Shown one piece after another: positions 7,378 to 13,055 of a DNA stretch of 13,055 nucleotides. A program made the translations under genes and the position numbers. The notes beneath the pieces were generated by a model. It had not been told where the DNA came from and ran no database searches. It saw only the letters and a program-made list of their open reading frames with translations. Location: positions 1 to 13,055 of the forward strand of contig SFHU01000083.1 of the NCBI GenBank assembly GCA_004555535.1, written 5' to 3'. The stretch is from Clostridiales bacterium (lineage in GTDB: Bacteria; Bacillota; Clostridia; Christensenellales; Aristaeellaceae). The first letter of the stretch is position 1. Each line of letters starts with the position of its first letter.

Positions 7378-7404
7378 GCGGCTTGCGCCGCACAAAACGC
7401 TTTT
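7378..7404 (-). other. Two short hairpins between DUF62 gene and S gene
   Basis: In the 86-base gap the minus strand shows a 5-bp stem closed by a GCAA tetraloop (GCGGC at 7391-7387 with GCCGC at 7382-7378), preceded by CAAAA/TTTTG pairing around 7392-7404. Neither has a T-run, so they are not terminators. They may stabilise or process the transcript joining the two genes. Confidence 0.4.
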
Positions 7405-7430
7405 GCTGATCATCGCTTCTGTGGCAGGAC

Positions 7431-8282
7431 TCAGGCCCGCTCCGCCGCAGTGGGGATCAGCTCGATCACCCAGCTGATTCCCGTGCCCACGCCGTAGGCC
7501 CGCGAAAAGCTGCCCTGGTTGATCGCCACGGCCATGCAGTCGAGGCTGTTGGCATACAGCAGCGGCTCGCCGATGTTGACGTCCGCGAAGCTGCGGGCGT
7601 AGACCATCACGGTCTGGTAGAGCACGCGGTCATAGTGGCTGATGCGCACCGTCACGCGGTCCCCGTGGCGCACGCCCAGGCCGATGAACAGCTCGCGCGG
7701 GATGTTCGTCCACAGCGAGCCAAAGCGCACGTCGAGCACGTCGATGGTGCCGCTGACGCGGCCATCCTGCACCCTGGGCTTGACGACCGGCAGGGACGCG
7801 AGGCTCTCCACGGGAATCTCCGGGCCGATCTCCTCAAAGGTGATGCGCCCGCTGGCCAGCCGCGCACCGGTGTAGGCGTAGATGTCGCGCCCGTGGAAGG
7901 TGTAGCTCTCGCCCGAGTCGGGCAGGCGGTTGACGCTCTCATCGATCTCGCGCGCCTGCGCCACGGCGCCGTGCTGCATCAGATGCGTCAGCGTGCCGTT
8001 GTCCGGCGAGATCAGCACCTGACCGCCCGTCATGCGCACGGCGACGCTGCGCCGCGTCGAGCCCACGCCGGGATCGACGACGCTGACAAACACACTGCCC
8101 GCCGGCCAGTAGCCGATCGTCTGGATCAGGCGGTTGCTGGCCTCCCAGATGTCGTAGGGCGGGATATCGTGCGTCAGGTCATAGATGCGCAGCTCGCTGC
8201 ATACGCTGACCGCTACGCCGACCATCGCGCTGACCGCGCCATCGGCATAGCCGAAATCGGATTGAAGAATCAGTGCGTTCAT
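7431..8282 (-). CDS. SAM hydroxide adenosyltransferase (DUF62 / SAM hydrolase family)
   Basis: The family cleaves S-adenosylmethionine with water (hydroxide) to adenosine and L-methionine; relatives are the fluorinase and chlorinase of actinomycetes. The 283-residue protein shows the family's N-terminal SDFGYADG (Asp9, expected to contact the ribose), and the hydrolase triad in DPGVGSTR and FHGRD: Asp70, Arg77 and His130. This spacing is close to the Asp68-Arg75-His127 triad described for the archaeal enzyme PH0463, which points to a hydrolase rather than a halogenase. The frame is open upstream to 8408, but that stretch contains the promoter, so I place the start at the ATG at 8282, where family similarity begins; an ATG at 8318 is the alternative. 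The ribosome binding site is weak (AAGGCGG). It heads the ECF operon, which suggests a link with that transporter's substrate. Confidence 0.88.
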   Translation of the reverse strand: MNALILQSDFGYADGAVSAMVGVAVSVCSELRIYDLTHDIPPYDIWEASNRLIQTIGYWPAGSVFVSVVDPGVGSTRRSVAVRMTGGQVLISPDNGTLTHLMQHGAVAQAREIDESVNRLPDSGESYTFHGRDIYAYTGARLASGRITFEEIGPEIPVESLASLPVVKPRVQDGRVSGTIDVLDVRFGSLWTNIPRELFIGLGVRHGDRVTVRISHYDRVLYQTVMVYARSFADVNIGEPLLYANSLDCMAVAINQGSFSRAYGVGTGISWVIELIPTAAERA

Positions 8283-8336
8283 TCCGTCCGCCTTCCCGCG
8301 GCCCAGGCGACCGCTCATGCTCAGGATACCCAACAA

Positions 8337-8365
8337 AGTATAAGAGATTTCCTCCTTTCTGTCAA
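8337..8365 (-). promoter_or_regulatory. Sigma-A promoter of the DUF62-ECF operon
   Basis: On the minus strand a perfect TTGACA (8365-8360) and TATACT (8342-8337) are separated by exactly 17 bases. Transcription should begin near 8330, giving a leader of about 50 bases before the ATG at 8282. No riboswitch fits between promoter and gene. An AGGAGG lies inside the spacer and so is not in the mRNA from this promoter. Confidence 0.85.
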
Positions 8366-8492
8366 GAGGATGGCTCCGGTTCTGCCGTTTCAGGTGGGGT
8401 GCGGGCAAGAATCTGCCCTACTTTTCAAACCGGGCTGATTGCACTTCCTGCGCCGCCTTGCTGCGTTCCTCCCTGTGATCTGCAAAACGCCT

Positions 8493-8534
8493 AAAAGGGG
8501 GCGGCGAAGCCTCAGCTCCGTCGCCCCTTCTTTT
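8493..8534 (-). terminator. Intrinsic terminator downstream of aminotransferase gene
   Basis: Arms 8497-8506 and 8519-8528 pair over 10 positions (two G-U), then AGC (8508-8510) with GCT (8515-8517) closes a CTCA loop. An A-run on the left (8493-8496) gives a T-run on the minus strand, and TTCTTTT on the right would also serve the plus strand. It lies about 140 bases after the aminotransferase stop and upstream of the DUF62 promoter. Confidence 0.75.
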
Positions 8535-8665
8535 ATGGAAATCCCCCCGCCAAGCTTCGGCCTCGGGCACAAAGCAACGGGATTTACAGACCTTTGTCAG
8601 TGATGCCGCCAGCAGCATGCCGGTTTGTTTTCCTATCGCGGAATGCTTCCTTTTTAAATGCTGCC

Positions 8666-9886
8666 TCAGCGGGCCTCCCGCCCGGTCAGTGACGCAACAA
8701 AGCGCTCAATGCGGTCGATGCCCCTGTCAATGCTCTCCATCGAGGTTGCGTAGCTCATGCGGCAATAGCCCTCCGTGCAGAAGGCCTTGCCCGGCACAAC
8801 CGCCACATCCGCGTGCTCCAGCAGCTGCGCGGCCAAGGTCATCGAATCGGTGATCTCCACGTCGCCGTCGCGAAGCCCGAACAGACCGCTGACATCCATC
8901 ATCGCATAGAACGCGCCCTTGGGCATCATGCAGCGGATGCCGGGAATGGCGTTGAGCCGCTCCACAATGTGCCTGCGGCGCGCGTCATAGGCCGTGCGCA
9001 TCTTCTCGATCTCCTCCGCCCCCTCCGGCGCAGTCAGCGCGCGGACGGAGGCGTACTGGGCAATCGAGTTGCTGCCGCTGGCAATCTGGCTCTGCAGACT
9101 GCCCATGACCTTGGCGACCGCCAGCGGCGCCGCCGCATAGCCGATGCGCCAGCCGGTCATCGCATAGGCCTTGGACATGCCGTTGATCGTGATGGTCTGG
9201 CTGTAGATCGCCTCGCCCAGCGACGCGATGGAGACGTGCTCCTCGCCGTCGTAGATCAGCTTCTCATAGATCTCGTCGGAGATGACGTAGAAGCCCTTCT
9301 CCACCGCCAGCGCGGCGATCTCCGTCAGCTGCGCGCGGTTCCAGATGCAGCCGTTGGGATTGTTGGGCGTGTTGAGCACGAGCGCTTTCGTGCGCTCCGT
9401 CACATAGGGCGCCAGATCGCAGGCCTCGGTCACAAAGCCCTTCTCCGGCTTGCCCTCGACGAAGACGGGCACGCCGCCGGCGATGCGGACCATCTCGGGA
9501 TAGGACACCCAACAGGGCGTGGGAATCAGCACCTCGTCGCCCGGGTTGAGGATCGCGCTGAACACCTCAAAGAGCGAGGATTTCGCGCCGTTGGAGACGA
9601 CCACCTGCGCGGGCGTATAGCTCAGGCCGTTGTCGCGCAGCAGCTTGTCGCAGATCGCGCGGCGCAGATCCATCGTGCCGCTGGCAGGGGTATACTTGGT
9701 CAACCCCTTGTCAAGCGCTTCGTGTGCGGCGTCACGGATATAGGCGGGCGTCACAAAATCCGGCTCGCCCGCGCAGAACGAGATGACGTCGCGCCCCTGT
9801 GCGCGCATCTCCTTGGCCTTGGCGTCAATGGCAAGCGTGGGCGACGGGGAAATCGCGCTGCACACGCGGGAAATCTCTAACGACAC
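8666..9886 (-). CDS. aspB: Class I PLP-dependent aminotransferase (aspartate aminotransferase Ib type)
   Basis: This 406-residue cytoplasmic enzyme transfers an amino group between an amino acid, probably aspartate, and a 2-oxo acid such as 2-oxoglutarate. The PLP-binding Lys is K239 in GMSKAYAMTGWRIGY. Other family residues are FCAGEPDF near 37-44, SNGAKSSLFEVF at 98-109, NNPNG at 175-179 (usual NPTG with Asn in place of Thr), DEIYE at 204-208, and the carboxylate-binding Arg in YCRMSY near the C-terminus. I use the GTG at 9886: AGGAGG lies 8 bases upstream, family similarity starts there, and the promoter lies just upstream. The frame remains open for 106 more codons to 10204, but that part is basic, low in family similarity and crosses the promoter. 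It is a single-gene unit; the exact amino acid substrate is not certain. Confidence 0.9.
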   Translation of the reverse strand: MSLEISRVCSAISPSPTLAIDAKAKEMRAQGRDVISFCAGEPDFVTPAYIRDAAHEALDKGLTKYTPASGTMDLRRAICDKLLRDNGLSYTPAQVVVSNGAKSSLFEVFSAILNPGDEVLIPTPCWVSYPEMVRIAGGVPVFVEGKPEKGFVTEACDLAPYVTERTKALVLNTPNNPNGCIWNRAQLTEIAALAVEKGFYVISDEIYEKLIYDGEEHVSIASLGEAIYSQTITINGMSKAYAMTGWRIGYAAAPLAVAKVMGSLQSQIASGSNSIAQYASVRALTAPEGAEEIEKMRTAYDARRRHIVERLNAIPGIRCMMPKGAFYAMMDVSGLFGLRDGDVEITDSMTLAAQLLEHADVAVVPGKAFCTEGYCRMSYATSMESIDRGIDRIERFVASLTGREAR

Positions 9887-9932
9887 GCTGAACTCCTCCT
9901 TTGAGTTTACAGGAAAAATGAATTCACGAGAT

Positions 9933-9961
9933 ATTATACGACCGTTTTTATCTTCTTGCAA
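9933..9961 (-). promoter_or_regulatory. Sigma-A promoter of the aminotransferase gene
   Basis: Minus-strand TTGCAA (9961-9956) and a perfect TATAAT (9938-9933) are 17 bases apart. The predicted start site near 9926 gives a leader of about 40 bases, ending at the GTG at 9886. This excludes the longer reading frame that starts at 10204. Confidence 0.8.
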
Positions 9962-9963
9962 TC

Positions 9964-9993
9964 GACAAAATGCCCTTTTTTTCGGCTTTTGTC
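9964..9993. repeat. Inverted repeat abutting the aminotransferase -35 box
   Basis: GACAAAA (9964-9970) pairs with TTTTGTC (9987-9993), and GCC (9972-9974) with GGC (9984-9986), leaving one bulged base and a T-rich loop. It starts 2 bases upstream of the -35 box. It could be an operator or only a structural feature. Confidence 0.4.
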
Positions 9994-10091
9994 TATCAGT
10001 TTTGCACGGCTTTCTTTTGATTCCTGCAAATCTTGTTTTTTTGCTCTGTTCCGGGCAGCTTTTTTCCCTGCTGCGCTGCATCGCTTCTGTG

Positions 10092-10176
10092 CCTCCCGGC
10101 CCCATGGTCTTTCGCGACCGGGCGGGCTTCTGCCCCAGATCCGGGAGGATAGAGGTATCCTCCCGGTGCGCCCGCC
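10092..10176. repeat. Cluster of strong, mutually exclusive hairpins
   Basis: CCGGGAGGATA (10141-10151) and TATCCTCCCGG (10156-10166) form a perfect 11-bp stem with a GAGG loop. GGCGGGC (10121-10127) and GCCCGCC (10170-10176) enclose it with a perfect 7-bp stem. CCTCCCGG also occurs at 10092-10099, so the arm CCGGGAGG at 10141-10148 could pair with either copy. The cluster lies between the two divergent promoters and outside both predicted leaders. There is no T-run after it. Confidence 0.6.
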
Positions 10177-10241
10177 TTCCTCTCTTTATATGGAAGCGGC
10201 GCATGAAAAGGCGTTCCTGAAAACTCTTTCCGATAAAACAC

Positions 10242-10270
10242 TTGCCAGATCGGGCTTTTTGCGTTATGAT
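10242..10270 (+). promoter_or_regulatory. Sigma-A promoter of the DUF3048 gene
   Basis: TTGCCA (10242-10247) and TATGAT (10265-10270) are separated by 17 bases, each one mismatch from consensus. Start near 10277 gives a leader of about 65 bases with GGAGGTG just before the TTG start. Confidence 0.8.
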
Positions 10271-10342
10271 AACGTTGTATGGTGAAATCTGTTTGGGATT
10301 GTGCTTTCAATGCCAACTGAAATCAATTTGGAGGTGTTTCTA

Positions 10343-11650
10343 TTGCATCATATTGCCAGATGGCTCCTGGCCGCGGCGATGATCCTCACGCTGACGTGCA
10401 GCGCTGCCATTGCAGAAGACTCCTATTATCTCGAGCTGCCCTCCAAGGGCATCAGCGCCTCGATGAACATCACTGTGAATGTTCCCGCTGAGAACGAAGC
10501 AACCGAGGGCGTCAACCCGCTGACCGGCGAGACCTGGTACGGCCGCTACACGCCGATCCTCGTCACCATCGACGCCCATCCCGATGCTCTGCCGCACTGG
10601 GGCGTCTCTTCCGCCGACATCATGTATGAAATGCCCGTTCAGGCAGACGGCTCCACGCGCAGCGTCGCGCTGTTCATGGGCGATATTCCGTCCTATGCGG
10701 GCCCTGTCCGTTCCGGGCGCGTTCCCTTCGCCTCCCTGCGCGAGATCTGGGGCGGCGCCTGGGTCTTCTACGGCGAGCAGAACTGGTCCGGCAAGGGCAC
10801 GAATCTCGTCGTCGACGTCAGCGACTGGGCGCTCAATCTGCACAGCGATGCGCGCGTCAAGGGCCGCTGGGTCTTCCCGTTCATCGCCGGCCACGAGGCG
10901 AACTACCAGTCCCTCTTCCACCGCGAGCACGATGGCAACCACGTCGCTCCGCATGACGTGCAGATCGACCTGAAGGCGGTTCAGGCGCTCTTCACCGAGG
11001 AGCCCGCGATGCATCCGTTCCTCTTCACGGAGACGGGCCTGGATCGCGGCATCGACGTCTCCAGCATCACCATCGAGTACAAGACCACCAACCCTGCCTA
11101 TGTTTCCTCCTATGTCTATGACGAGGTCACGGGGCTTTATAACCGCTATCGCAACGGCGAGGCGTATTACGATGCGCTCACCGGCATGAACACCTCTTAC
11201 GCTAACGTGATCGTCCTGCGCACGGACGTCAGCTGGTACAACGGCGCGGTTCAGCGTCCTGTCATTCAGCTTGTCGGCCAGGGCACCTGCGAGATCTTCC
11301 AGAACGGCAAGTACATCCGCGGCACCTGGGTGCGCACGGATGATCCCAAGAAGGCTGACGAGTTTGACTCCTTGGCCAGCCGCATGGTCTTCCTGGATGA
11401 GAACGGCGAAGAGCTGCCCATGAAGGTCGGCAAGACCTTCATCCAGATCGTCAACAACGATCAGCCGGTCATCGTCTCCGCTGGTCAGGCCGTCGAGGGC
11501 GCGACCGCGCAGGCCACGCCGGTTCCGACTCCGACCCCGAAGCCGACCCGCACCCCGAAGCCGACTCGTACCCCGAAGGCCGGCAGCGCCACCCCGGCGC
11601 CCGTCGTCGAGGATGCCACGGAGGATGAGGACATCTCCTTCGGCGGCTGA
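10343..11650 (+). CDS. Exported DUF3048 (YerB-like) protein with Thr/Pro/Lys-rich tail
   Basis: This 435-residue protein belongs to the DUF3048 family, whose best-known member is Bacillus subtilis YerB; the biochemical function is not established. A signal peptide covers about residues 1-24, with a type I site after AIA; the Cys before it lacks a lipobox, unlike YerB, which is a lipoprotein. The DUF3048 N-terminal part shows VTIDAHPDALPHWGVSSADI, EMPVQADGSTR, and AGPVRSGRVPFASLREI; the C-terminal part has GTCEIFQNGKYIRGTW and VGKTFIQIVNNDQ. Residues about 385-435 form a disordered tail with an 18-base tandem repeat encoding PKPTRT twice (11537-11554, 11555-11572), ending in acidic residues. 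I chose the TTG at 10343 because GGAGGTG precedes it; an ATG at 10301 lacks a ribosome binding site. It is monocistronic and probably acts at the cell surface. Confidence 0.88.
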   Translation: MHHIARWLLAAAMILTLTCSAAIAEDSYYLELPSKGISASMNITVNVPAENEATEGVNPLTGETWYGRYTPILVTIDAHPDALPHWGVSSADIMYEMPVQADGSTRSVALFMGDIPSYAGPVRSGRVPFASLREIWGGAWVFYGEQNWSGKGTNLVVDVSDWALNLHSDARVKGRWVFPFIAGHEANYQSLFHREHDGNHVAPHDVQIDLKAVQALFTEEPAMHPFLFTETGLDRGIDVSSITIEYKTTNPAYVSSYVYDEVTGLYNRYRNGEAYYDALTGMNTSYANVIVLRTDVSWYNGAVQRPVIQLVGQGTCEIFQNGKYIRGTWVRTDDPKKADEFDSLASRMVFLDENGEELPMKVGKTFIQIVNNDQPVIVSAGQAVEGATAQATPVPTPTPKPTRTPKPTRTPKAGSATPAPVVEDATEDEDISFGG

Positions 11651-11665
11651 TCTCTCCGGTTACAC

Positions 11666-11700
11666 AAAGCAGCGCAGATCCGCGGATCTGCGCTGCTTTT
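11666..11700 (+). terminator. Perfect-palindrome terminator after the DUF3048 gene
   Basis: Positions 11666-11699 are a perfect 34-base palindrome: the left arm begins AAAGCAGCGCAGATCC, and the right arm ends GGATCTGCGCTGCTTT. The RNA stem is about 15 bp with a four-base loop and ends in TTTT. By symmetry it also terminates minus-strand transcription. Confidence 0.9.
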
Positions 11701-11724
11701 CTGTTCCCGGGGACCGGGCAGCAT

Positions 11725-11765
11725 AAAAGGAGGCTGCCGGGCCATGAAAGCGCCTGGCAGCCTCC
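11725..11765 (-). terminator. Intrinsic terminator after the PRPP synthetase gene
   Basis: Arms 11729-11742 and 11752-11765 pair over 14 positions with one G-U, around a 9-base loop. The AAAA at 11725-11728 gives a TTTT run on the minus strand. It starts 20 bases after the PRPP synthetase stop and lies next to the terminator of the convergent gene. Confidence 0.9.
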
Positions 11766-11784
11766 CTGTTGTTCTTTTCTCCGC

Positions 11785-12978
11785 TTACGGATGCTCCGCG
11801 CGATAGCGCGTCAGCAGGCGCTCGATGCGCTTCCACGGGTCAAGCAGATAGCTCAGCGACTGGTCGTGGTTGAGCGTCGCGATGACGAACGCCATGTACT
11901 TGCTCATGTCCGCCTGGGAGAACCACGGCGAATTGAGCACCTCGTCGGGCGTATAGGTCAGGTTCGTGGCGAAGACGTGGTCGATCACGCCCTCCGCATA
12001 CGCCTTGTTGAACGCCTCCAGACCGCTGGTGAAGAACGCGAACGTCGCGCCGGCAAAGACGCGCTTCGCCTTGCGCTTCTTGAGGTTGTACGCCAGATCG
12101 AGGATAGAATCGCCGGAGGCGATGATGTCGTCCGCAACGAAGACATCCTTCCCCTCCACGCTGTCGCCCATGTATTCGTGCGCGACAATCGGATTGCGGC
12201 CATTGACGACGCGCGTGTAGTCGCGGCGCTTGTAGAACATGCCCAGATCGACGCCCATCGCAGAGCTGTAATAGATATTGCGGCCGATTGCGCCCTCGTC
12301 CGGGGAGATCACCATCATGTGATCCTTGTCGATCTTGAGGTCATCGTAGGTGTGGCACATCGCCTTGAGCATCTGGTAGGTCGGCATGATGCTCTCAAAG
12401 CCGCTGAGCGGGATGGCGTTCTGCACGCGCGGGTCGTGCGCATCAAACGTGATGATGTTGGCGACGCCCATGTTCACCAGCTCCTGGAGCATGACGGCGC
12501 AGTCCATCGATTCGCGCGCCGTACGGCGGTGCTGCCGCCCCTCATAGAGCATCGGCATGATGACGTTGATGCGATACGCCTTGCCGCTGACCGCCGCAAT
12601 GATGCGCTTGAGGTCGGCATAGTGCTCGTCCGGCGTCATCGGGATTTCCTTGCCATAGAGCTTGTAGGTGCACTGGTATGCGCCGACATCGCAGATGATG
12701 TACAGGTCATAGCCGCGGACAGAATTGATCAGCATCCCCTTTCCCTCGCCGGTGCCAAAGCGGGGGCAATGCGCCTCAAGCAGGAAGCCGTTGGCCTCCG
12801 CGCCATAGAAGCTGTGAAGCCTCTCGTCGTTCGTGTCCGAGTCACTCTGCCATCTGATCAGGTAGTCGTTGACGCGCCTGCCCATCTCCTCACAGCCGTG
12901 CATGGCGATCACGCCAAGCGGGGCTACGGGGCGCATCGGGAACTTCTGAGACGATTCGGAATGATTGTTCTCTGCCAT
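11785..12978 (-). CDS. prs: Ribose-phosphate pyrophosphokinase (PRPP synthetase), long divergent type
   Basis: The enzyme makes PRPP from ribose 5-phosphate and ATP for purine, pyrimidine, histidine and tryptophan synthesis, in the cytoplasm. At 397 residues it is longer than the usual 310-320, with extra sequence near the N-terminus (about 1-90). The PRPP-binding loop is DDIIASGDS at 283-291. Counterparts of other family motifs are YEGRQHRR at 145-152 (classical PYARQDRK), FDAHDPR at 178-184 with metal-binding His181, SPDEGAIGRN at 225-234, and the flexible-loop YKRR at 249-252. These replace the classical wording, so it belongs to a separate branch seen in Clostridia; phosphoribosyltransferase-fold relatives are the alternative, less likely because both halves match Prs. 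GAAGGGGAA precedes the ATG at 12978. It is transcribed alone from a promoter whose -10 box is at 13039-13044. Confidence 0.88.
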   Translation of the reverse strand: MAENNHSESSQKFPMRPVAPLGVIAMHGCEEMGRRVNDYLIRWQSDSDTNDERLHSFYGAEANGFLLEAHCPRFGTGEGKGMLINSVRGYDLYIICDVGAYQCTYKLYGKEIPMTPDEHYADLKRIIAAVSGKAYRINVIMPMLYEGRQHRRTARESMDCAVMLQELVNMGVANIITFDAHDPRVQNAIPLSGFESIMPTYQMLKAMCHTYDDLKIDKDHMMVISPDEGAIGRNIYYSSAMGVDLGMFYKRRDYTRVVNGRNPIVAHEYMGDSVEGKDVFVADDIIASGDSILDLAYNLKKRKAKRVFAGATFAFFTSGLEAFNKAYAEGVIDHVFATNLTYTPDEVLNSPWFSQADMSKYMAFVIATLNHDQSLSYLLDPWKRIERLLTRYRAEHP

Positions 12979-13038
12979 GATGATTCCCCTTCTTCAGTGT
13001 TCGATCGAAAACCCAGCACAATGGAAACTCACTCGATT

Positions 13039-13044
13039 ATTATA
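13039..13044 (-). promoter_or_regulatory. -10 box of the PRPP synthetase promoter
   Basis: A perfect TATAAT lies on the minus strand 60 bases upstream of the ATG. The -35 box would fall at about 13062-13067, beyond the window, so only half of the promoter can be seen. Confidence 0.6.
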
Positions 13045-13055
13045 TCACATCTTTG

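Larger units (their letters stand above)
8283..8665. other. 383-base intergenic region between aminotransferase and DUF62 genes
   Basis: I find no credible gene here. It holds the DUF62 promoter (8337-8365), a bidirectional-looking terminator (8497-8528) and, from 8537 to about 8590, an inverted repeat AAATCCC (8539-8545) with GGGATTT (8579-8585) around the 13-mer CCTCGGGCACAAA. The rest (8370-8490 and 8590-8665) shows nothing I can identify; short open frames there have no ribosome binding site worth noting. Confidence 0.6.
9887..10342. other. Divergent 456-base intergenic region
   Basis: I find no gene here. It carries the two divergent promoters (aminotransferase, minus; DUF3048 gene, plus), a T-rich stretch on the plus strand at about 9940-10070, an inverted repeat just upstream of the aminotransferase -35 box, and a cluster of strong hairpins at 10092-10176. 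Base composition at 9900-10070 is visibly more AT-rich than the genes on either side. Confidence 0.7.

Noticed and set aside
7431..8282. SAM-dependent halogenase (SalL/fluorinase-like) function for the DUF62 protein
   Set aside because: The Asp-Arg-His triad of the hydrolase group is intact, and there is no halogenated-metabolite gene nearby.
8400..8480. SRP RNA-like string (AGGAACGCAGCAAGGC on the minus strand)
   Set aside because: It resembles the SRP core in words only; the flanking bases cannot form the required stem with a GGAA-type apical loop.
8813..9880. 355-codon plus-strand open frame opposite the aminotransferase
   Set aside because: It is a shadow frame of a well-conserved PLP enzyme, with no ribosome binding site or recognisable domain.

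Overview
The window is GC-rich chromosomal DNA, probably from an anaerobic Gram-positive bacterium of the class Clostridia. The evidence is strong AGGAGG-type ribosome binding sites, TTG and GTG starts placed behind them, sigma-A-type promoters, a group of ECF and ABC importers, a YerB/DUF3048 protein and a long, divergent PRPP synthetase. The Thr/Pro/Lys-rich tail on the DUF3048 protein would suit uncultured gut Clostridia such as Christensenellales, but that is a guess from style. I see no phage, insertion sequence, tRNA, rRNA or CRISPR array.

Layout, mostly on the minus strand. At 143-3725 is an operon for a FecCD/BtuCDF-type importer of a metal chelate or corrinoid, in the order permease, ATPase, class I SAM methyltransferase, substrate-binding lipoprotein. 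Its first three genes overlap by 4 bases each. A sigma-A promoter lies at 3778-3807, and further upstream an 11-base direct repeat flanks a hairpin. At 4011-8282 is a second transport unit: a SAM hydroxide adenosyltransferase (DUF62), a UPF0397-type ECF S component, a double-NBD ECF ATPase, and EcfT. It has a near-consensus promoter at 8337-8365, and an intrinsic terminator sits directly after the S gene. At 8666-9886 is a class I aminotransferase with its own promoter and a downstream terminator. A 456-base divergent intergenic region with several hairpins follows, then a plus-strand exported DUF3048 protein (10343-11650). Two strong hairpin terminators separate it from the convergent PRPP synthetase gene (11785-12978).

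How the genes may work together. The two transporters look like independent nutrient-uptake units. The most suggestive context is the SAM-cleaving enzyme, which makes adenosine and methionine, at the head of an ECF importer whose substrate is not established. This hints at a link between that S component and SAM, adenosine or methionine metabolism. The second is a small methyltransferase locked by overlap into a metal or corrinoid uptake operon. Aminotransferase and PRPP synthetase are housekeeping genes.

Three apparent long ORF starts are wrong. Promoter elements or ribosome binding sites place the real starts at 3725 (TTG), 8282 (ATG) and 9886 (GTG). Several intergenic spacers carry short inverted repeats and two shared 13-mers, which suggests decayed copies of a dispersed intergenic element.
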